A stretch of 64,000 nucleotides of DNA, taken from contig NZ_KN676113.1 of assembly GCF_000802185.1 (NCBI RefSeq), positions 1,318,607 through 1,382,606 on the forward strand. The letters run 5' to 3'. Position 1 is the stretch's first letter, and every line of letters starts with the position of its first letter. The notes under the pieces are model-generated. The model was given only the letters and a program-made list of their open reading frames with translations, did not search any database and was not told where the DNA came from. Of this stretch, positions 18,891 through 28,029 are shown piece by piece. Position numbers and translations under genes: made by a program. Source of the DNA: Belnapia sp. F-4-1 (GTDB lineage: Bacteria; Pseudomonadota; Alphaproteobacteria; Acetobacterales; Acetobacteraceae).

Positions 18891-21038
18891 TCATGCCGTA
18901 TCCGCAAAATGGTCGCCGGCGTGGCGCACGGCGCGCAGGCGGCACGGCAGCGCGCCGATATCGACCGACCCGCTCATGGGATCTGCCGCGCCGCGGTAGC
19001 TCAGCGCGGCATTGACGTTGATGTCCAGCGCAGCGAATTCCGGTCCCGGCGCTTCTGGCAGCCACCAGCCCATGCCGGTTGTCAGAACGCCGGGCTGGGT
19101 CCGGTCGGTGATCGTCACCCGGAGCCGGCAGACGCCCGGGCCGCCTGGCAGTTCCACCTCCACCCAATCCCCTTCGGTGACGCCGCAGGCCGCCGCAGTG
19201 TCCGGATGCAGGCGGACCTCGGGATCGGGCGAAACCTTCCGCGCCCAAGCCTGGTCGCGGAAGCGGGAGTGGTGGTAGGTTTTTTCGCGAAATCCGGTCT
19301 GCAGCAGCAGCGCATGGCCCGGCGTCGCGGCCGAGGGCGGCGGCAGGAAGCCCGGCAGGGGGTCCAGCCCATGCCGCGCGGCGGCCTCCGAATAAAGTTC
19401 GATCTTTCCGCTCGGCGTTGCAAAGCCACGTTGGGCGAAGTCGCCCAGCTCGTAGGGGAAATGCGCATAGCCATCGCGGCGAAGGCTGGCCAGCGAGATG
19501 CCGCTGTCCCCCAGCAGGAAAGCGTTGAACTCCGCCTGGCTTCGCCAGGGCAGCAGCTCGGCGGAAAGGGCGCCACGGGCGCGAAGCCGATCGAGCAGAC
19601 CGACCGCGATCTCCAGGTCGTTGCGCGCCTCGCCGCGTGCGGGCACGGCGGCGGTATAGGCGATGTTCGGTCCTGACGGATCGAGGGTGACGTCCTCCTC
19701 CTCGAGCGTCGTTGTCTTCGGCAGGACAAGGTCAGCGATGGCCGCCGTCGGCGTCATGGTATGTGCTGCGACCGCCAGCACCTCAAGCGAGCGCAGCGCG
19801 GCCAACGTCCGTCGCGCGTCCGGATAGGTCACTGCGATGTTGACGCCGCTGACATAGGCGGCGCGGACCGGGTAGGGCCGGCCCGTCAGCATGGCCTCGA
19901 TGACGGACGGGTTGTGGCAGGCGGTCTGCCAGCCCTTCGGCCCGGCCCAGAGCGGGTAGACGTCGGCTCCGATGGTCTGACGCTCAATTTCCTCCGGCAA
20001 GCGGAAGCGCGGCTCGTGCAGCAGCTCAAGATAGGTGCGGAAGCCGGCTGGCTTCTTGACCCGCCGGTTGCCGCCTGGGCGGTCCAGATTGCCGCTGATA
20101 GCCACCAGCGCGTGAAAGGCGCGGTAGGTCTGCACTCCGTTGCTCGCCGCATCGATGCCATGGCCGCCGACGAAACAGGATGGGCCTTCGGCGTAGAGCT
20201 TGGCGGCATGCTCGATGGCCTCGGCCGAAACGCCTGCGATCGCCGCGGCCCAGCCCGGCGTGCAGGATGCCACGCGCTCCGCCAGCGCCTCGAAACCATG
20301 GCACCATCTCGCAACGAAATCCGTGTCGTAGGCCCTGTCGCGGATCAACGCGTGCAGCAACGCGAGGCCAATGGCGCCGTCGGTACCGGGCCGTGGCTGC
20401 AGCCATACATCGGCCATTTCCGCCGCCGGCGTCCGGAAGGGGTCGAGCACCACCAGCCGTGCGCCACGGGCCTTGGCCCGTTTGAGCTCGGCCCATTGAA
20501 TAGGATCGGCGGCATGGGGATTGCGCCCGACCAGCAGGGTGCAACGGGCCGCCTCGATATCCTCGCCGCGACCGATATTCAGCCCGGTGAGGCGGTCGCT
20601 GACCGCGCGGCAGCCGCCGCACAGGTCCTGGTTGATCATCCAGTTTGGCGAGCCGAGGCTGCGCAGCAGCAGCGCGACCACCGCGCCGCGGCTGAAAAAC
20701 GCCCCGCTGACCGCCCCGACCAGCGCCAGCGGGCCATGCTTGGAGCGCACGGCGGCCAGGCCGTCGGCCAGCTCGTCCAACGCCGCGTCCCAGGACACCC
20801 GCCGCCACTGGCCGCTGCCGCGCTCGCCCACCCGACGGAGCGGGTGCAGGAGGCGGTCGGGATGGTCGGTCCAGTCCTGCAGGCCGCGGATGCCTTTGAC
20901 GCAGAATGCGCCCTTCGATGTCGGGTGCGCAGGGTTGGGTGCGATCCTGGCGACGCGGCCAGTCTCATCCAGCGTCAGCAAGGCGCCGCAGAGCGTGCCG
21001 CATTCCCAACAGGTGCTCGGGATGGTGGAGGCTGTCAT
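18891..21038 (-). CDS. Molybdopterin oxidoreductase, DMSO-reductase family, one [4Fe-4S] cluster
   Basis: 715-residue catalytic subunit of the bis-MGD molybdenum or tungsten family. The N-terminal [4Fe-4S] motif is Cys10-x2-Cys13-x3-Cys17-x28-Cys46. A Cys-rich loop DLCGGCRAVSD (Cys140, Cys143) lies where the metal-ligating Cys or Ser normally sits. GGHGIDAASNGVQTYRA and GNLDRPGGN are family blocks, and the C-terminal part from about residue 590 is the dinucleotide-binding domain. There is no signal peptide, so it is cytoplasmic. No electron-transfer subunit or membrane anchor is adjacent, so it must find its partner elsewhere. ATG 21038 was chosen because the Fe-S motif begins ten residues later; the longer frame is not supported. 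Substrate unknown. Confidence 0.88.
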   Translation of the reverse strand: MTASTIPSTCWECGTLCGALLTLDETGRVARIAPNPAHPTSKGAFCVKGIRGLQDWTDHPDRLLHPLRRVGERGSGQWRRVSWDAALDELADGLAAVRSKHGPLALVGAVSGAFFSRGAVVALLLRSLGSPNWMINQDLCGGCRAVSDRLTGLNIGRGEDIEAARCTLLVGRNPHAADPIQWAELKRAKARGARLVVLDPFRTPAAEMADVWLQPRPGTDGAIGLALLHALIRDRAYDTDFVARWCHGFEALAERVASCTPGWAAAIAGVSAEAIEHAAKLYAEGPSCFVGGHGIDAASNGVQTYRAFHALVAISGNLDRPGGNRRVKKPAGFRTYLELLHEPRFRLPEEIERQTIGADVYPLWAGPKGWQTACHNPSVIEAMLTGRPYPVRAAYVSGVNIAVTYPDARRTLAALRSLEVLAVAAHTMTPTAAIADLVLPKTTTLEEEDVTLDPSGPNIAYTAAVPARGEARNDLEIAVGLLDRLRARGALSAELLPWRSQAEFNAFLLGDSGISLASLRRDGYAHFPYELGDFAQRGFATPSGKIELYSEAAARHGLDPLPGFLPPPSAATPGHALLLQTGFREKTYHHSRFRDQAWARKVSPDPEVRLHPDTAAACGVTEGDWVEVELPGGPGVCRLRVTITDRTQPGVLTTGMGWWLPEAPGPEFAALDINVNAALSYRGAADPMSGSVDIGALPCRLRAVRHAGDHFADTA

Positions 21039-21188
21039 GCCAGGAAGGGTGTCATCCCGGACGGTGGCGCGTCCAGTCAGGTGATCATCGGCTGCCAGCC
21101 GCGACCTCCCGGCATCACATGCGATGCTGAGGCAGGCTTGGCCACGGCAAGCCTTCCGAAGCTGGCCAATATCGACATAGCCTGGGGT

Positions 21189-21617
21189 ATGAACGACCCC
21201 TTCGATCTCGAACGCTTCGTGCGGGCTCAGGAGCCGGTGATGGCGGAGGTTCACCGCGAACTCCGGGCGGGACGCAAGCGAACGCACTGGATGTGGTTCG
21301 TCTTCCCGCAGCTCCGCGCCCTCGGCCGAAGCTCGACTGCCCAGCATTACGGAATCGCCTCGCTGGCCGAGGCACAAGCCTATATCGCGCACCCTCTTCT
21401 CGGGCCGCAACTCGTGAAGTGTACCGAGCTGGTCCGTGCGGTTCGGCACCGGTCGGCGCATGAGATATTCGGCAGCCCGGACGATCTCAAGCTCCGATCG
21501 TCCATGACGCTGTTCGCGGTGGCGCGGCCAGAGGCAGCGGTATTCGCTGACGTGCTTCGTCAGTACTTCGATGGCGAGCTGGACGGGCTCACGGTCAAAC
21601 TGCTGGCGGCGGAGTAA
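21189..21617 (+). CDS. DUF1810 family protein
   Basis: 142-residue cytoplasmic protein. FDLERFVRAQEPVMAEV, THWMWFVFPQLRALGRSST and YGIASLAEAQAYIAHPLLG are the defining blocks of DUF1810, a small helical family of unknown function sometimes called calpastatin-like. The length is normal for the family. It is transcribed divergently from the molybdopterin oxidoreductase, with 150 bp between the starts, so the two could share a control region, but no operator is obvious. Confidence 0.9.
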   Translation: MNDPFDLERFVRAQEPVMAEVHRELRAGRKRTHWMWFVFPQLRALGRSSTAQHYGIASLAEAQAYIAHPLLGPQLVKCTELVRAVRHRSAHEIFGSPDDLKLRSSMTLFAVARPEAAVFADVLRQYFDGELDGLTVKLLAAE

Positions 21618-21719
21618 TAGACCAACCCGTGGCTCATGACGATCGCAGCGTCAGTGGACATGCGGGTCTAAGCCCGGCCTATCCAAAAGATCCGCCGGTG
21701 CCAACCCAATCCACTCACC

Positions 21720-22529
21720 TCATGCCAACTCGGCGAGCTGGCGCGGCCGGTAGATCGCTGAATGATGGACGCGGGCAACCGGCGTATGACCATTCGCGAT
21801 GACCAGGACGTCGAGCTCGACAATCTTGTGGCCCTTGCGGTCGTAGTTGGCCAGCACCTTCGCCCGGGTGGTGAGGACGTCGCCGACGCGGGCCAGTCCC
21901 AAGTTGCGGGCCGCGCTTGCGACGTGAATCCAGGCGCCCATCTGCACATTGTGAGACAGCGACCAGTTGCACATCCGCAAGATGATGCCGGGATGGACAA
22001 GCTTCTCGGTGGAATAAAGGGAGTTCGCCTCTCGCACATCGCGCAGATAGCTCGAAGCGTAGTCCTCCGTAACCTCAAGCGGATTGGCACCCAGCCATTC
22101 GCCGACAGGGAATACCGCATCATTCACATGCGGCCTCTCGCGCTTAGCGGGCACGACCGGGAACAAGGTCAAGTCCGGCATGGCTGGTGGTTTGCAGGGC
22201 AGGCTCGCCGATCCGGAGGCGCAAGAGATCTTCTCGCTCTCCACGGTGAAATCGAGCCCGATTGCAGACCGGTTCGCCGTGATCGTGACGACCCGGCCGT
22301 CATAGACCGGTTTCAGGAGTTTGCACTCCATCGTGCCCCGCTCGAGCCAGGGCCGACTCCAAAGGGCCAAGGGGAAATGGGTCGCGTAGGCATACACCTC
22401 CACGCCGGGAACGAGGCCACCGGCGAAACCCAGGCGTGCGGCGACGGTGTCGTCGTGGATCTTGTTCTCCGATGCCTGCGACATATTGAAAGCGCTGAGG
22501 CTGTAGGGGGCAAAAGCAGGTAAGGTCAT
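21720..22529 (-). CDS. MaoC-like double hot-dog protein
   Basis: 269-residue protein. HDDTVAARLGFAGGLVPGVE near residue 25 resembles the hydratase entry of MaoC-type hot-dog proteins, with the expected Asp and the FAGGLVPG turn. A second hot-dog half follows from about residue 170 (HPGIILRMCNW, then VGDVLTTRAKVL and HHSAIY). It may hydrate or hydrolyse a CoA thioester, but the strict hydratase R-x4-D-x4-H motif is not complete, so activity is uncertain. The ATG at 22529 is preferred over a TTG two codons upstream. Confidence 0.68.
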   Translation of the reverse strand: MTLPAFAPYSLSAFNMSQASENKIHDDTVAARLGFAGGLVPGVEVYAYATHFPLALWSRPWLERGTMECKLLKPVYDGRVVTITANRSAIGLDFTVESEKISCASGSASLPCKPPAMPDLTLFPVVPAKRERPHVNDAVFPVGEWLGANPLEVTEDYASSYLRDVREANSLYSTEKLVHPGIILRMCNWSLSHNVQMGAWIHVASAARNLGLARVGDVLTTRAKVLANYDRKGHKIVELDVLVIANGHTPVARVHHSAIYRPRQLAELA

Positions 22530-22607
22530 CGACAACCCCTGGTCATGAACCGGCCTGAACTCGGATCAGTCTCGATGTCGGGCCCATGCGGGGGCCAAGC
22601 CAGTGGC

Positions 22608-22856
22608 TCACCAAGGATAATCATGCCGGGCCGCCCGGAACAACAAGACGCTGACGAGAGCCGTCTCAGGACGCTGCGTTTCCTGTCCGGCCACGACCAA
22701 ATCGCCCATTTCAATCATCTCGGCCGTGACCACGCCGCTGTCGGTGAACATCGATCCGCAAGGATATGGGTGCGATATGGAAGTCGACGTTAGCGGGGAG
22801 TGCCACCGTGGCCTTGGCTCCGCTCCGACCAATTTGAGGATGTCCTCTTGCACCAT
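22608..22856 (-). CDS. Small open frame of unknown function downstream of the GMC gene
   Basis: 82-residue frame whose ATG lies three bases after the stop of the GMC oxidoreductase. The second half (VVTAEMIEMGDLVVAGQETQ, then ALVSVLLFRAARHDYPW) has a protein-like composition, while the first half is Pro/Ser-rich and less convincing. I recognise no family. It could be a small coupled gene, the remnant of a larger one, or a chance frame. Confidence 0.3.
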   Translation of the reverse strand: MVQEDILKLVGAEPRPRWHSPLTSTSISHPYPCGSMFTDSGVVTAEMIEMGDLVVAGQETQRPETALVSVLLFRAARHDYPW

Positions 22857-22859
22857 CGC

Positions 22860-24452
22860 TCACCGTGCATCCTCCAGCATCATCGCGGCGCATTTCTCGC
22901 CGATCATGATGGTCGGTGCGTTCGTGTTGCCGGTGGTCAGTGTCGGCATCACGCTGGCATCGGCAATGCGCAGACCCTGGATGCCCTGCACCCGAAGCCT
23001 GCTGTCCACCACTGCGCGCGGATCCTCGCCCATGCGGCAGGTGCCGACCGGGTGGTAGATGGTGGTGCCGTATTGCCGCGCGAAGCCCAGCATCTCTTCC
23101 TCGCTTTGCACCTCGGGGCCCGGCAGCATCTCGCGTACGCTATGCTGGGCGATGGCGGGCTGCGCCATGATGTCGCGTGCCAGCTTCAGCCCGGACGCCA
23201 GCACCTGCTGGTCGCCGATGGCGCTGAGGTAGTTGGGGCGGATGAGTGGCCGCTCCAGCGGGTCGGCCGATCTCGCCATCACGCTGCCGCGGCTGTCCGG
23301 ACGCACCGGACAGATGGCCAAGGTCATGCCAGGCTCCCGTTCCAGGTTGCTGATGACGCTGCCGAGTTCATAGGTCGCCGGCGTGAAAAGCAGTTGCAGG
23401 TCCGGCGAGGCCAAGCCTTCGCGGGAGCGGGCGAAGACCTGCGCCGTGGTAACACCGAAGGTCAACGCCCCATTGCCGCGCAGGAAAAAGCGCACAACCT
23501 CGCCTGCCAACCGCAAGCCACGTGACAGTTGGTTGGTCGAGATGGCGCTCTTCACCCGATGCTGGACGCGCGTGACGTAGTGGTCCTGCAGGTTGGCGCC
23601 GACACCCGGCAGGTCGGCCAGCACCGTGATGCCGAGCGATTGCAGGTGGTCGGCCGGACCGAGGCCCGACACTTGCAGAAGGTGCGGCGAGTTCACCGCG
23701 CCGCCCGAAAGCACCACCTCCCTGGCCACAAGGATGCGCTTTGTTTCGCCGCCCTGGATAAACTCGGCGCCAATGCAGCGGCGGCCTTCGAACAGCAGGC
23801 GCGTGGCCTGGGCACCGGTTTCCACACGTACCTTGCCCTTGGCACGGGCGAGAAAGGTACGGGCGGTGGAGCCACGCCACTTGCCGATGCGCGTCATCTG
23901 GGAGTAGCCGACGCCTTCCTGCTCTTTGCCGTTCAGGTCCTTGCGAAAAGCGTGGCCGGCCTGCTGCGCGGCTTCGACAAAGCGGTGCGTCAGCGGCAGA
24001 ATGGTGCGGTAGTCCTCCACCTGCAGCGGGCCATCAGTACCGCGATACTCGGGATCGCCGCCGCCGTGGTAGGTCTCCGAGTTGCGGAAGTAGGGCAGCA
24101 CCTCGTCATAGCTCCAGCCGCGCGCGCCCATCTGCGCCCAACCGTCGAAGTCGGCGGGATTGCCGCGCACATAGAGCATGCCGTTGATGGATGACGAACC
24201 GCCCAGCGTCTTGCCGCGCGGCCACTTGATGGCGCGGTTGTTGCTGCCGGGTTCGGGTTCGCTCAGGTAGCCCCAGTTCACTAGTCTCTGGTTTCTCAAC
24301 AGCTTGATCATGCCGGCGGGAATGTGGATCCAGGGGTGGCGGTCCTTCGGGCCAGCTTCCAGCAGCGCCACACGAGCGCCGCTCTCACCGAGACGCGCGG
24401 CTACCACGCAGCCAGCGGAGCCGGCACCGATCACCAGATAGTCCGTTTCCAT
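22860..24452 (-). CDS. GMC-family FAD oxidoreductase (choline dehydrogenase-like)
   Basis: 530-residue flavoprotein that oxidises a primary alcohol to an aldehyde. The Rossmann motif is VIGAGSAGCVVAARL at the N-terminus, followed by GGSSSINGMLYVRG (GMC signature 1). The C-terminal YHPVGTCRMG contains the catalytic His, and TTGNTNAPTIMIGEKCA closes the FAD site. Length matches BetA-type choline dehydrogenases. No betaine aldehyde dehydrogenase or choline transporter is nearby, so the substrate may be another alcohol. ATG 24452 gives METDYLVIGAG, the usual start of the family. The alanine dehydrogenase gene lies 228 bp upstream on the same strand. Confidence 0.9.
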   Translation of the reverse strand: METDYLVIGAGSAGCVVAARLGESGARVALLEAGPKDRHPWIHIPAGMIKLLRNQRLVNWGYLSEPEPGSNNRAIKWPRGKTLGGSSSINGMLYVRGNPADFDGWAQMGARGWSYDEVLPYFRNSETYHGGGDPEYRGTDGPLQVEDYRTILPLTHRFVEAAQQAGHAFRKDLNGKEQEGVGYSQMTRIGKWRGSTARTFLARAKGKVRVETGAQATRLLFEGRRCIGAEFIQGGETKRILVAREVVLSGGAVNSPHLLQVSGLGPADHLQSLGITVLADLPGVGANLQDHYVTRVQHRVKSAISTNQLSRGLRLAGEVVRFFLRGNGALTFGVTTAQVFARSREGLASPDLQLLFTPATYELGSVISNLEREPGMTLAICPVRPDSRGSVMARSADPLERPLIRPNYLSAIGDQQVLASGLKLARDIMAQPAIAQHSVREMLPGPEVQSEEEMLGFARQYGTTIYHPVGTCRMGEDPRAVVDSRLRVQGIQGLRIADASVMPTLTTGNTNAPTIMIGEKCAAMMLEDAR

Positions 24453-24680
24453 CGCCGCACCCTTGTCGTTCTCTTCGGCAACCTCCGCCACCGATGCCCG
24501 CGGCAGCCCCACCATCGCTGTGCAGCGTCAAACGGCTGCACGGAGCCGATCACGCTCTCAGGCCGAAGGTGAGCTCGGCCACCCCTTTCGGGAGCAGGTG
24601 CCCCCATTCGGCGACCGGTTGCCATCTCCATTCCTTGGCCAACCCACTGATGCATCGGGCTGATGCAGTCGGTGGCAGCG

Positions 24681-25799
24681 TCAGCCTCCCAATGCCGCTC
24701 GCAGCGGCAGCGCCGTCAGTCCGAGCGCCTGAGCCACAGCGGGATGCACCACATGTCCCGCATGGATGTTCAGCCCCTGTGCCAAGTGCGCATTCTCCGT
24801 CAGAGCGCCAGGGAAGCCCTGGTCAGCCAGCTGCAGGATGAAGGGCAGGGTCGCGTTGTTCAGTGCGACGGCACTGGTCCTGGCGACCGCGCCCGGCATG
24901 TTGGTGACGCAGTAATGCACCACCTCATCGACCAGATAGGTCGGCTCCGCATGGGTCGTGGGGCGGGAGGTCTCGAAACAGCCACCCTGGTCGATTGCCA
25001 CATCGACCAGCACGCTTCCAGACCGCATGGCGGCAACCATGGCGCGGTTCACCAGCCGAGGTGCTGCGGCACCGGGAATCAGCACCGCACCAATAACCAG
25101 GTCGGCCTCGGTTACTGCCTGTTCCACGGCCTCTGCCGTAGCGAAGACGGTGGCGACACGGCCGGCGAACTCACGGTCCAGCGTGTCGAGCACCCGCGGA
25201 TTGCGGTCCAGCACCGTCACCTGGGCCCGCATCCCGGCGGCGATCCGTGCAGCGTTCGAGCCGACCACGCCGCCACCGAGCACCACCACACGCCCGGGCG
25301 GTACGCCGGGTACGCCCGAAAGCAGGATACCGGCGCCACCCGCCTCCTTTTCCAAACAGCGGGCACCGACCTGGATGGCCATGCGGCCGGCGACTTCGCT
25401 CATCGGCGCAAGCAGCGGCAGGCCACCTGCCGAATCAGTCACGGTCTCATAGGCGATGGCGGTGCAGCCGCTGGCCAGCAGTCCCTCCGTCAGTTCACGG
25501 TCGGGCGCGAGATGGAGATAGGTGAACAGCATCTGGCCGGGGCGGAGCTGTGGCCATTCCGCCTGCTGCGGTTCCTTCACCTTGATCACAAGGTCAGCCT
25601 CGGCGAAGACCGTGGCAGCGTCCGGAGCAATCCTGGCGCCGGCGGCGGCATAGGCCGCATCGGGGAAGCCGATGCCCGCGCCAGCGCCTGTCTCGATCAG
25701 CACGTGATGGCCGCGCTGCACCAGCTCTCGCACTGAGGCCGGAACCAAGCCGACGCGGTATTCATGGATCTTGATTTCCTTCGGCACACCAACCTGCAT
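24681..25799 (-). CDS. ald: Alanine dehydrogenase
   Basis: 372-residue NAD-dependent enzyme interconverting L-alanine and pyruvate plus ammonium. All key residues sit at their canonical numbers: Arg15 (EYRVGLVP), Lys75 (VIKVKEP), His96 (YLHLAPD) and Asp270 (VDVAIDQGG). The NAD motif is [14 protein letters not shown] at about 171-184. ATG 25799 gives [10 protein letters not shown], the standard start; the upstream extension in frame is not conserved-looking. It may assimilate or release ammonium, which would suit a strain living on amides. Confidence 0.95.
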   Translation of the reverse strand: MQVGVPKEIKIHEYRVGLVPASVRELVQRGHHVLIETGAGAGIGFPDAAYAAAGARIAPDAATVFAEADLVIKVKEPQQAEWPQLRPGQMLFTYLHLAPDRELTEGLLASGCTAIAYETVTDSAGGLPLLAPMSEVAGRMAIQVGARCLEKEAGGAGILLSGVPGVPPGRVVVLGGGVVGSNAARIAAGMRAQVTVLDRNPRVLDTLDREFAGRVATVFATAEAVEQAVTEADLVIGAVLIPGAAAPRLVNRAMVAAMRSGSVLVDVAIDQGGCFETSRPTTHAEPTYLVDEVVHYCVTNMPGAVARTSAVALNNATLPFILQLADQGFPGALTENAHLAQGLNIHAGHVVHPAVAQALGLTALPLRAALGG

Positions 25800-26312
25800 G
25801 GCGCGCCTTGGCCCGGTCGTGCTGTCGCCGTCCTGCATCGCAAGCCTCCCGCGGTTATCGTTGTGGCAACCGTGCTCTTTGGCATCATCGGCACAAGCCC
25901 GGCTCGTGGCCTGCACGACATCGGTTCACTCTAACATGATGACTTTGCACTTCGGGCAACTTGATCGCAGGTTCCGAAGGCGGCGAAGCGGCCATCTACA
26001 TCGCCATGTTGCGTCTCGGTGGATCGCCCTGGGGCCTATCGCCGTATCCGAGGTGGGCTAGAAGATGCTGCGACCGGGACAAGCGCCCAAGAATGACAAC
26101 CTCATTCAAGCGGCACCGATCGTTGAGAGATGGCTTTCGGCTAAATCCAGGGTGGATGCCGAGCGCCATGGGTCAGTGGTCGACTGTCAAAGGAGCGGCA
26201 GAGCTAGAGCGGCTTCCGTTCGCACTGGCTTACGGACGCCGCTCCAGCCTGTTCACTCACCACAAGCGTTCGCTTGATTGGAAGCGCCTGCAGCTTTCTC
26301 GGCGCTAATTGG
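25800..26312. other. Intergenic region without a supported gene
   Basis: About 510 bp between ald and the HU gene. Frames on the plus strand up to 115 codons are open but show no family motif, no good ribosome site and an odd composition. This marks the left edge of the gene-poor stretch that runs to 32.6 kb. Confidence 0.45.
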
Positions 26313-26597
26313 CTAGCTTTCCTTGCCGTTGACGGCGTTTTTCAGCTTGCTGCCAGCGGAGAAGCGCACCGCCTTCGAGGCAGCGATCGTCAGAGCTTCG
26401 CCGGTGCGGACATTGCGTCCCTGCCGCTCGCCTCGCTCCTGTACCTCGAAGCTGCCGAATCCAGGCAGCTTGACGTCTTCGCCTTGCTGCATCGCAGCAG
26501 TGACGGCGCCGCAGAAAGCGTCGACGGCGCGACCGGCGTCAGCTTTTGCCATGGCGCCCTTCTCGGCGACGAGTGCGACAAAATCGTCTTTGGTCAA
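26313..26597 (-). CDS. HU-family DNA-binding protein
   Basis: 94-residue histone-like protein that bends DNA. LTKDDFVALVAEKGAMAKAD is the helical dimer part. KLPGFGSFEVQERGERQGRN contains the GFGSF turn and the start of the DNA-binding arm, followed by the conserved GE and SKAVRF. In the tip motif, RNVRTGE replaces the common RNPQTG. TTG 26597 is preferred as start because TAGGAG lies nine bases upstream and this gives the usual length; ATG 26621 would add eight atypical residues. It stands alone in a gene-poor region. Confidence 0.9.
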   Translation of the reverse strand: MTKDDFVALVAEKGAMAKADAGRAVDAFCGAVTAAMQQGEDVKLPGFGSFEVQERGERQGRNVRTGEALTIAASKAVRFSAGSKLKNAVNGKES

Positions 26598-27406
26598 AGC
26601 AGATCTCCTATCATCCTGCATGTGCCATACAGGCTTGGGCGATTCAGCGTCAAAGAGAACCTCGCCTGCAAGCCGCCGGTTTGTCAGAGGCAGTGGACGG
26701 AGCGCTGCCGCGTACCTCAGCGAGTTCGATGAAGTCGCCTAGATGAGGCGCGATCAGACGTCATCGCCGGTCCGCATTGGCAAGGCATACTCGACTTTTC
26801 CGACCCGTGGTGGTTAGCCGGCCTTGGCTCCGTGGCCCGTACCGCCCGGCAGGTCGCGGCTGTGGCCAGGGCTGTGCATGCTCGCCAGGCAAAGTCGGCA
26901 GCGGCCTCTCCGGCTCGATCGGCGGCGGATCCCCCCGCCCCCTGCCCCTTAGGATCTCGCCAGCTGGACAAAGCGCAGGTCAGCGGAACGTCTCGCACGC
27001 TTCAGAGAGCCGAGATTGCTGATCGTCGACGATTTCGGCTCCTCTTTCGGCTGCTGAATGATCTCCACGGGCAAGGCCCGATGCTAGTAACCTCCAGCCG
27101 CGCCGTCGGCGACTGGGGCAATGCCAGGCACCGTCCCTCCCGTCCTGACAAGAGCAGGCGATCCAAAGCAGCGGGAAGGGTTCGGTGCCGCCATACGGCA
27201 CATAGGTCGGAAAGATGCCGCAGCGAAATCGCTTTCGGCCATAACCGTCTCTCCGCCGGTCCAACAGGCAGCAGAACATAAGACGGTTCAACCCCATGGC
27301 GAGGGTTACGCGGTCAACTGCTAAGCCGTTGCAATCCAATCGAACCAGCCATCGCCAGTATCACGCCAGTGGCTTGCTGACGCAGGGGCGACGCTTTCCT
27401 AGGGAT
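26598..27406. other. Long intergenic stretch, probably decayed DNA
   Basis: About 810 bp with no gene that I can support. Short frames exist on both strands, but they are Arg/Cys/Trp-rich in the way of non-coding GC-rich sequence. Together with the transposase remains at 30.0 and 32.3 kb it suggests an old insertion zone. Confidence 0.45.
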
Positions 27407-27874
27407 CTAAGGCCGCCCGCCCTGTCGCCTGCTCTCCTTGGCCAACCACTGCAGACCATCCTCCAGGACCTTGCCGATACCTTGCAAATTGATCGGAGGG
27501 GGCACATTCGGGCCTGGTTGACCTGCGGCATAGTCCTGACCCCTGACCGCAGACGCAAGCCGGGCAACCAAGGGGGAAAGATTGGCTCTGGCGAAAGCGT
27601 CGAAAGCGGCAAACCCTTCCGCCGACCCCCTTTCCTGCCCCACATCCCGGGAAAGCAGACTTGCAGCGGCACGCTCCAAAGAACGAGCACGCTCCGTCTT
27701 TACGCCCGCGTCCGCTTCAAGCCGCGCAATGACTTGCTGCACCACCTCCGAAGGACCTTGAACAGCCGAGCGGAGCGCGTCCGCCTCCTTGCGGGTGGCT
27801 TGCGCGTCTGCCTGAAGCCGCTCCGCTTCTGCAGTCAACGATTGAGCCGCAGTGATGGCGTCGTTCTGGTTCAT
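27407..27874 (-). CDS. Ala-rich coiled-coil protein of unknown function
   Basis: 155-residue soluble protein starting MNQNDAITAAQSL. Residues 5-75 form a probable coiled coil (SLTAEAERLQADAQATRKEA and onward), followed by FAAFDAFARANLSPLVARLA and a short C-terminal helix around GIGKVLEDGLQWLAKE. No signal peptide or membrane segment is seen. I recognise no family. Codon use is less GC3-biased than in neighbouring genes, in keeping with horizontally gained DNA. A TTG 22 codons upstream would extend it, but that part is Arg/Pro-rich and unlikely. Confidence 0.55.
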   Translation of the reverse strand: MNQNDAITAAQSLTAEAERLQADAQATRKEADALRSAVQGPSEVVQQVIARLEADAGVKTERARSLERAAASLLSRDVGQERGSAEGFAAFDAFARANLSPLVARLASAVRGQDYAAGQPGPNVPPPINLQGIGKVLEDGLQWLAKESRRQGGRP

Positions 27875-28029
27875 TCTGGTTACATGAGGGCGAGCGCCAG
27901 GGCGAGCAAGGGGGCGCATGAAAGGATCGGGTCTGACCAACGGCGGCCGCCCCGCTTGAGGCCACCCAGCCCCCAGCGATTGGCTCGAAGGGGTTCCAGG
28001 TCAGGGACATGCCTTCAACGAAGTTCAGT

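Noticed and set aside
25961-26308. 115-codon plus-strand frame upstream of HU
   Set aside because: No plausible ribosome site or recognisable domain; the residue mix looks non-coding.
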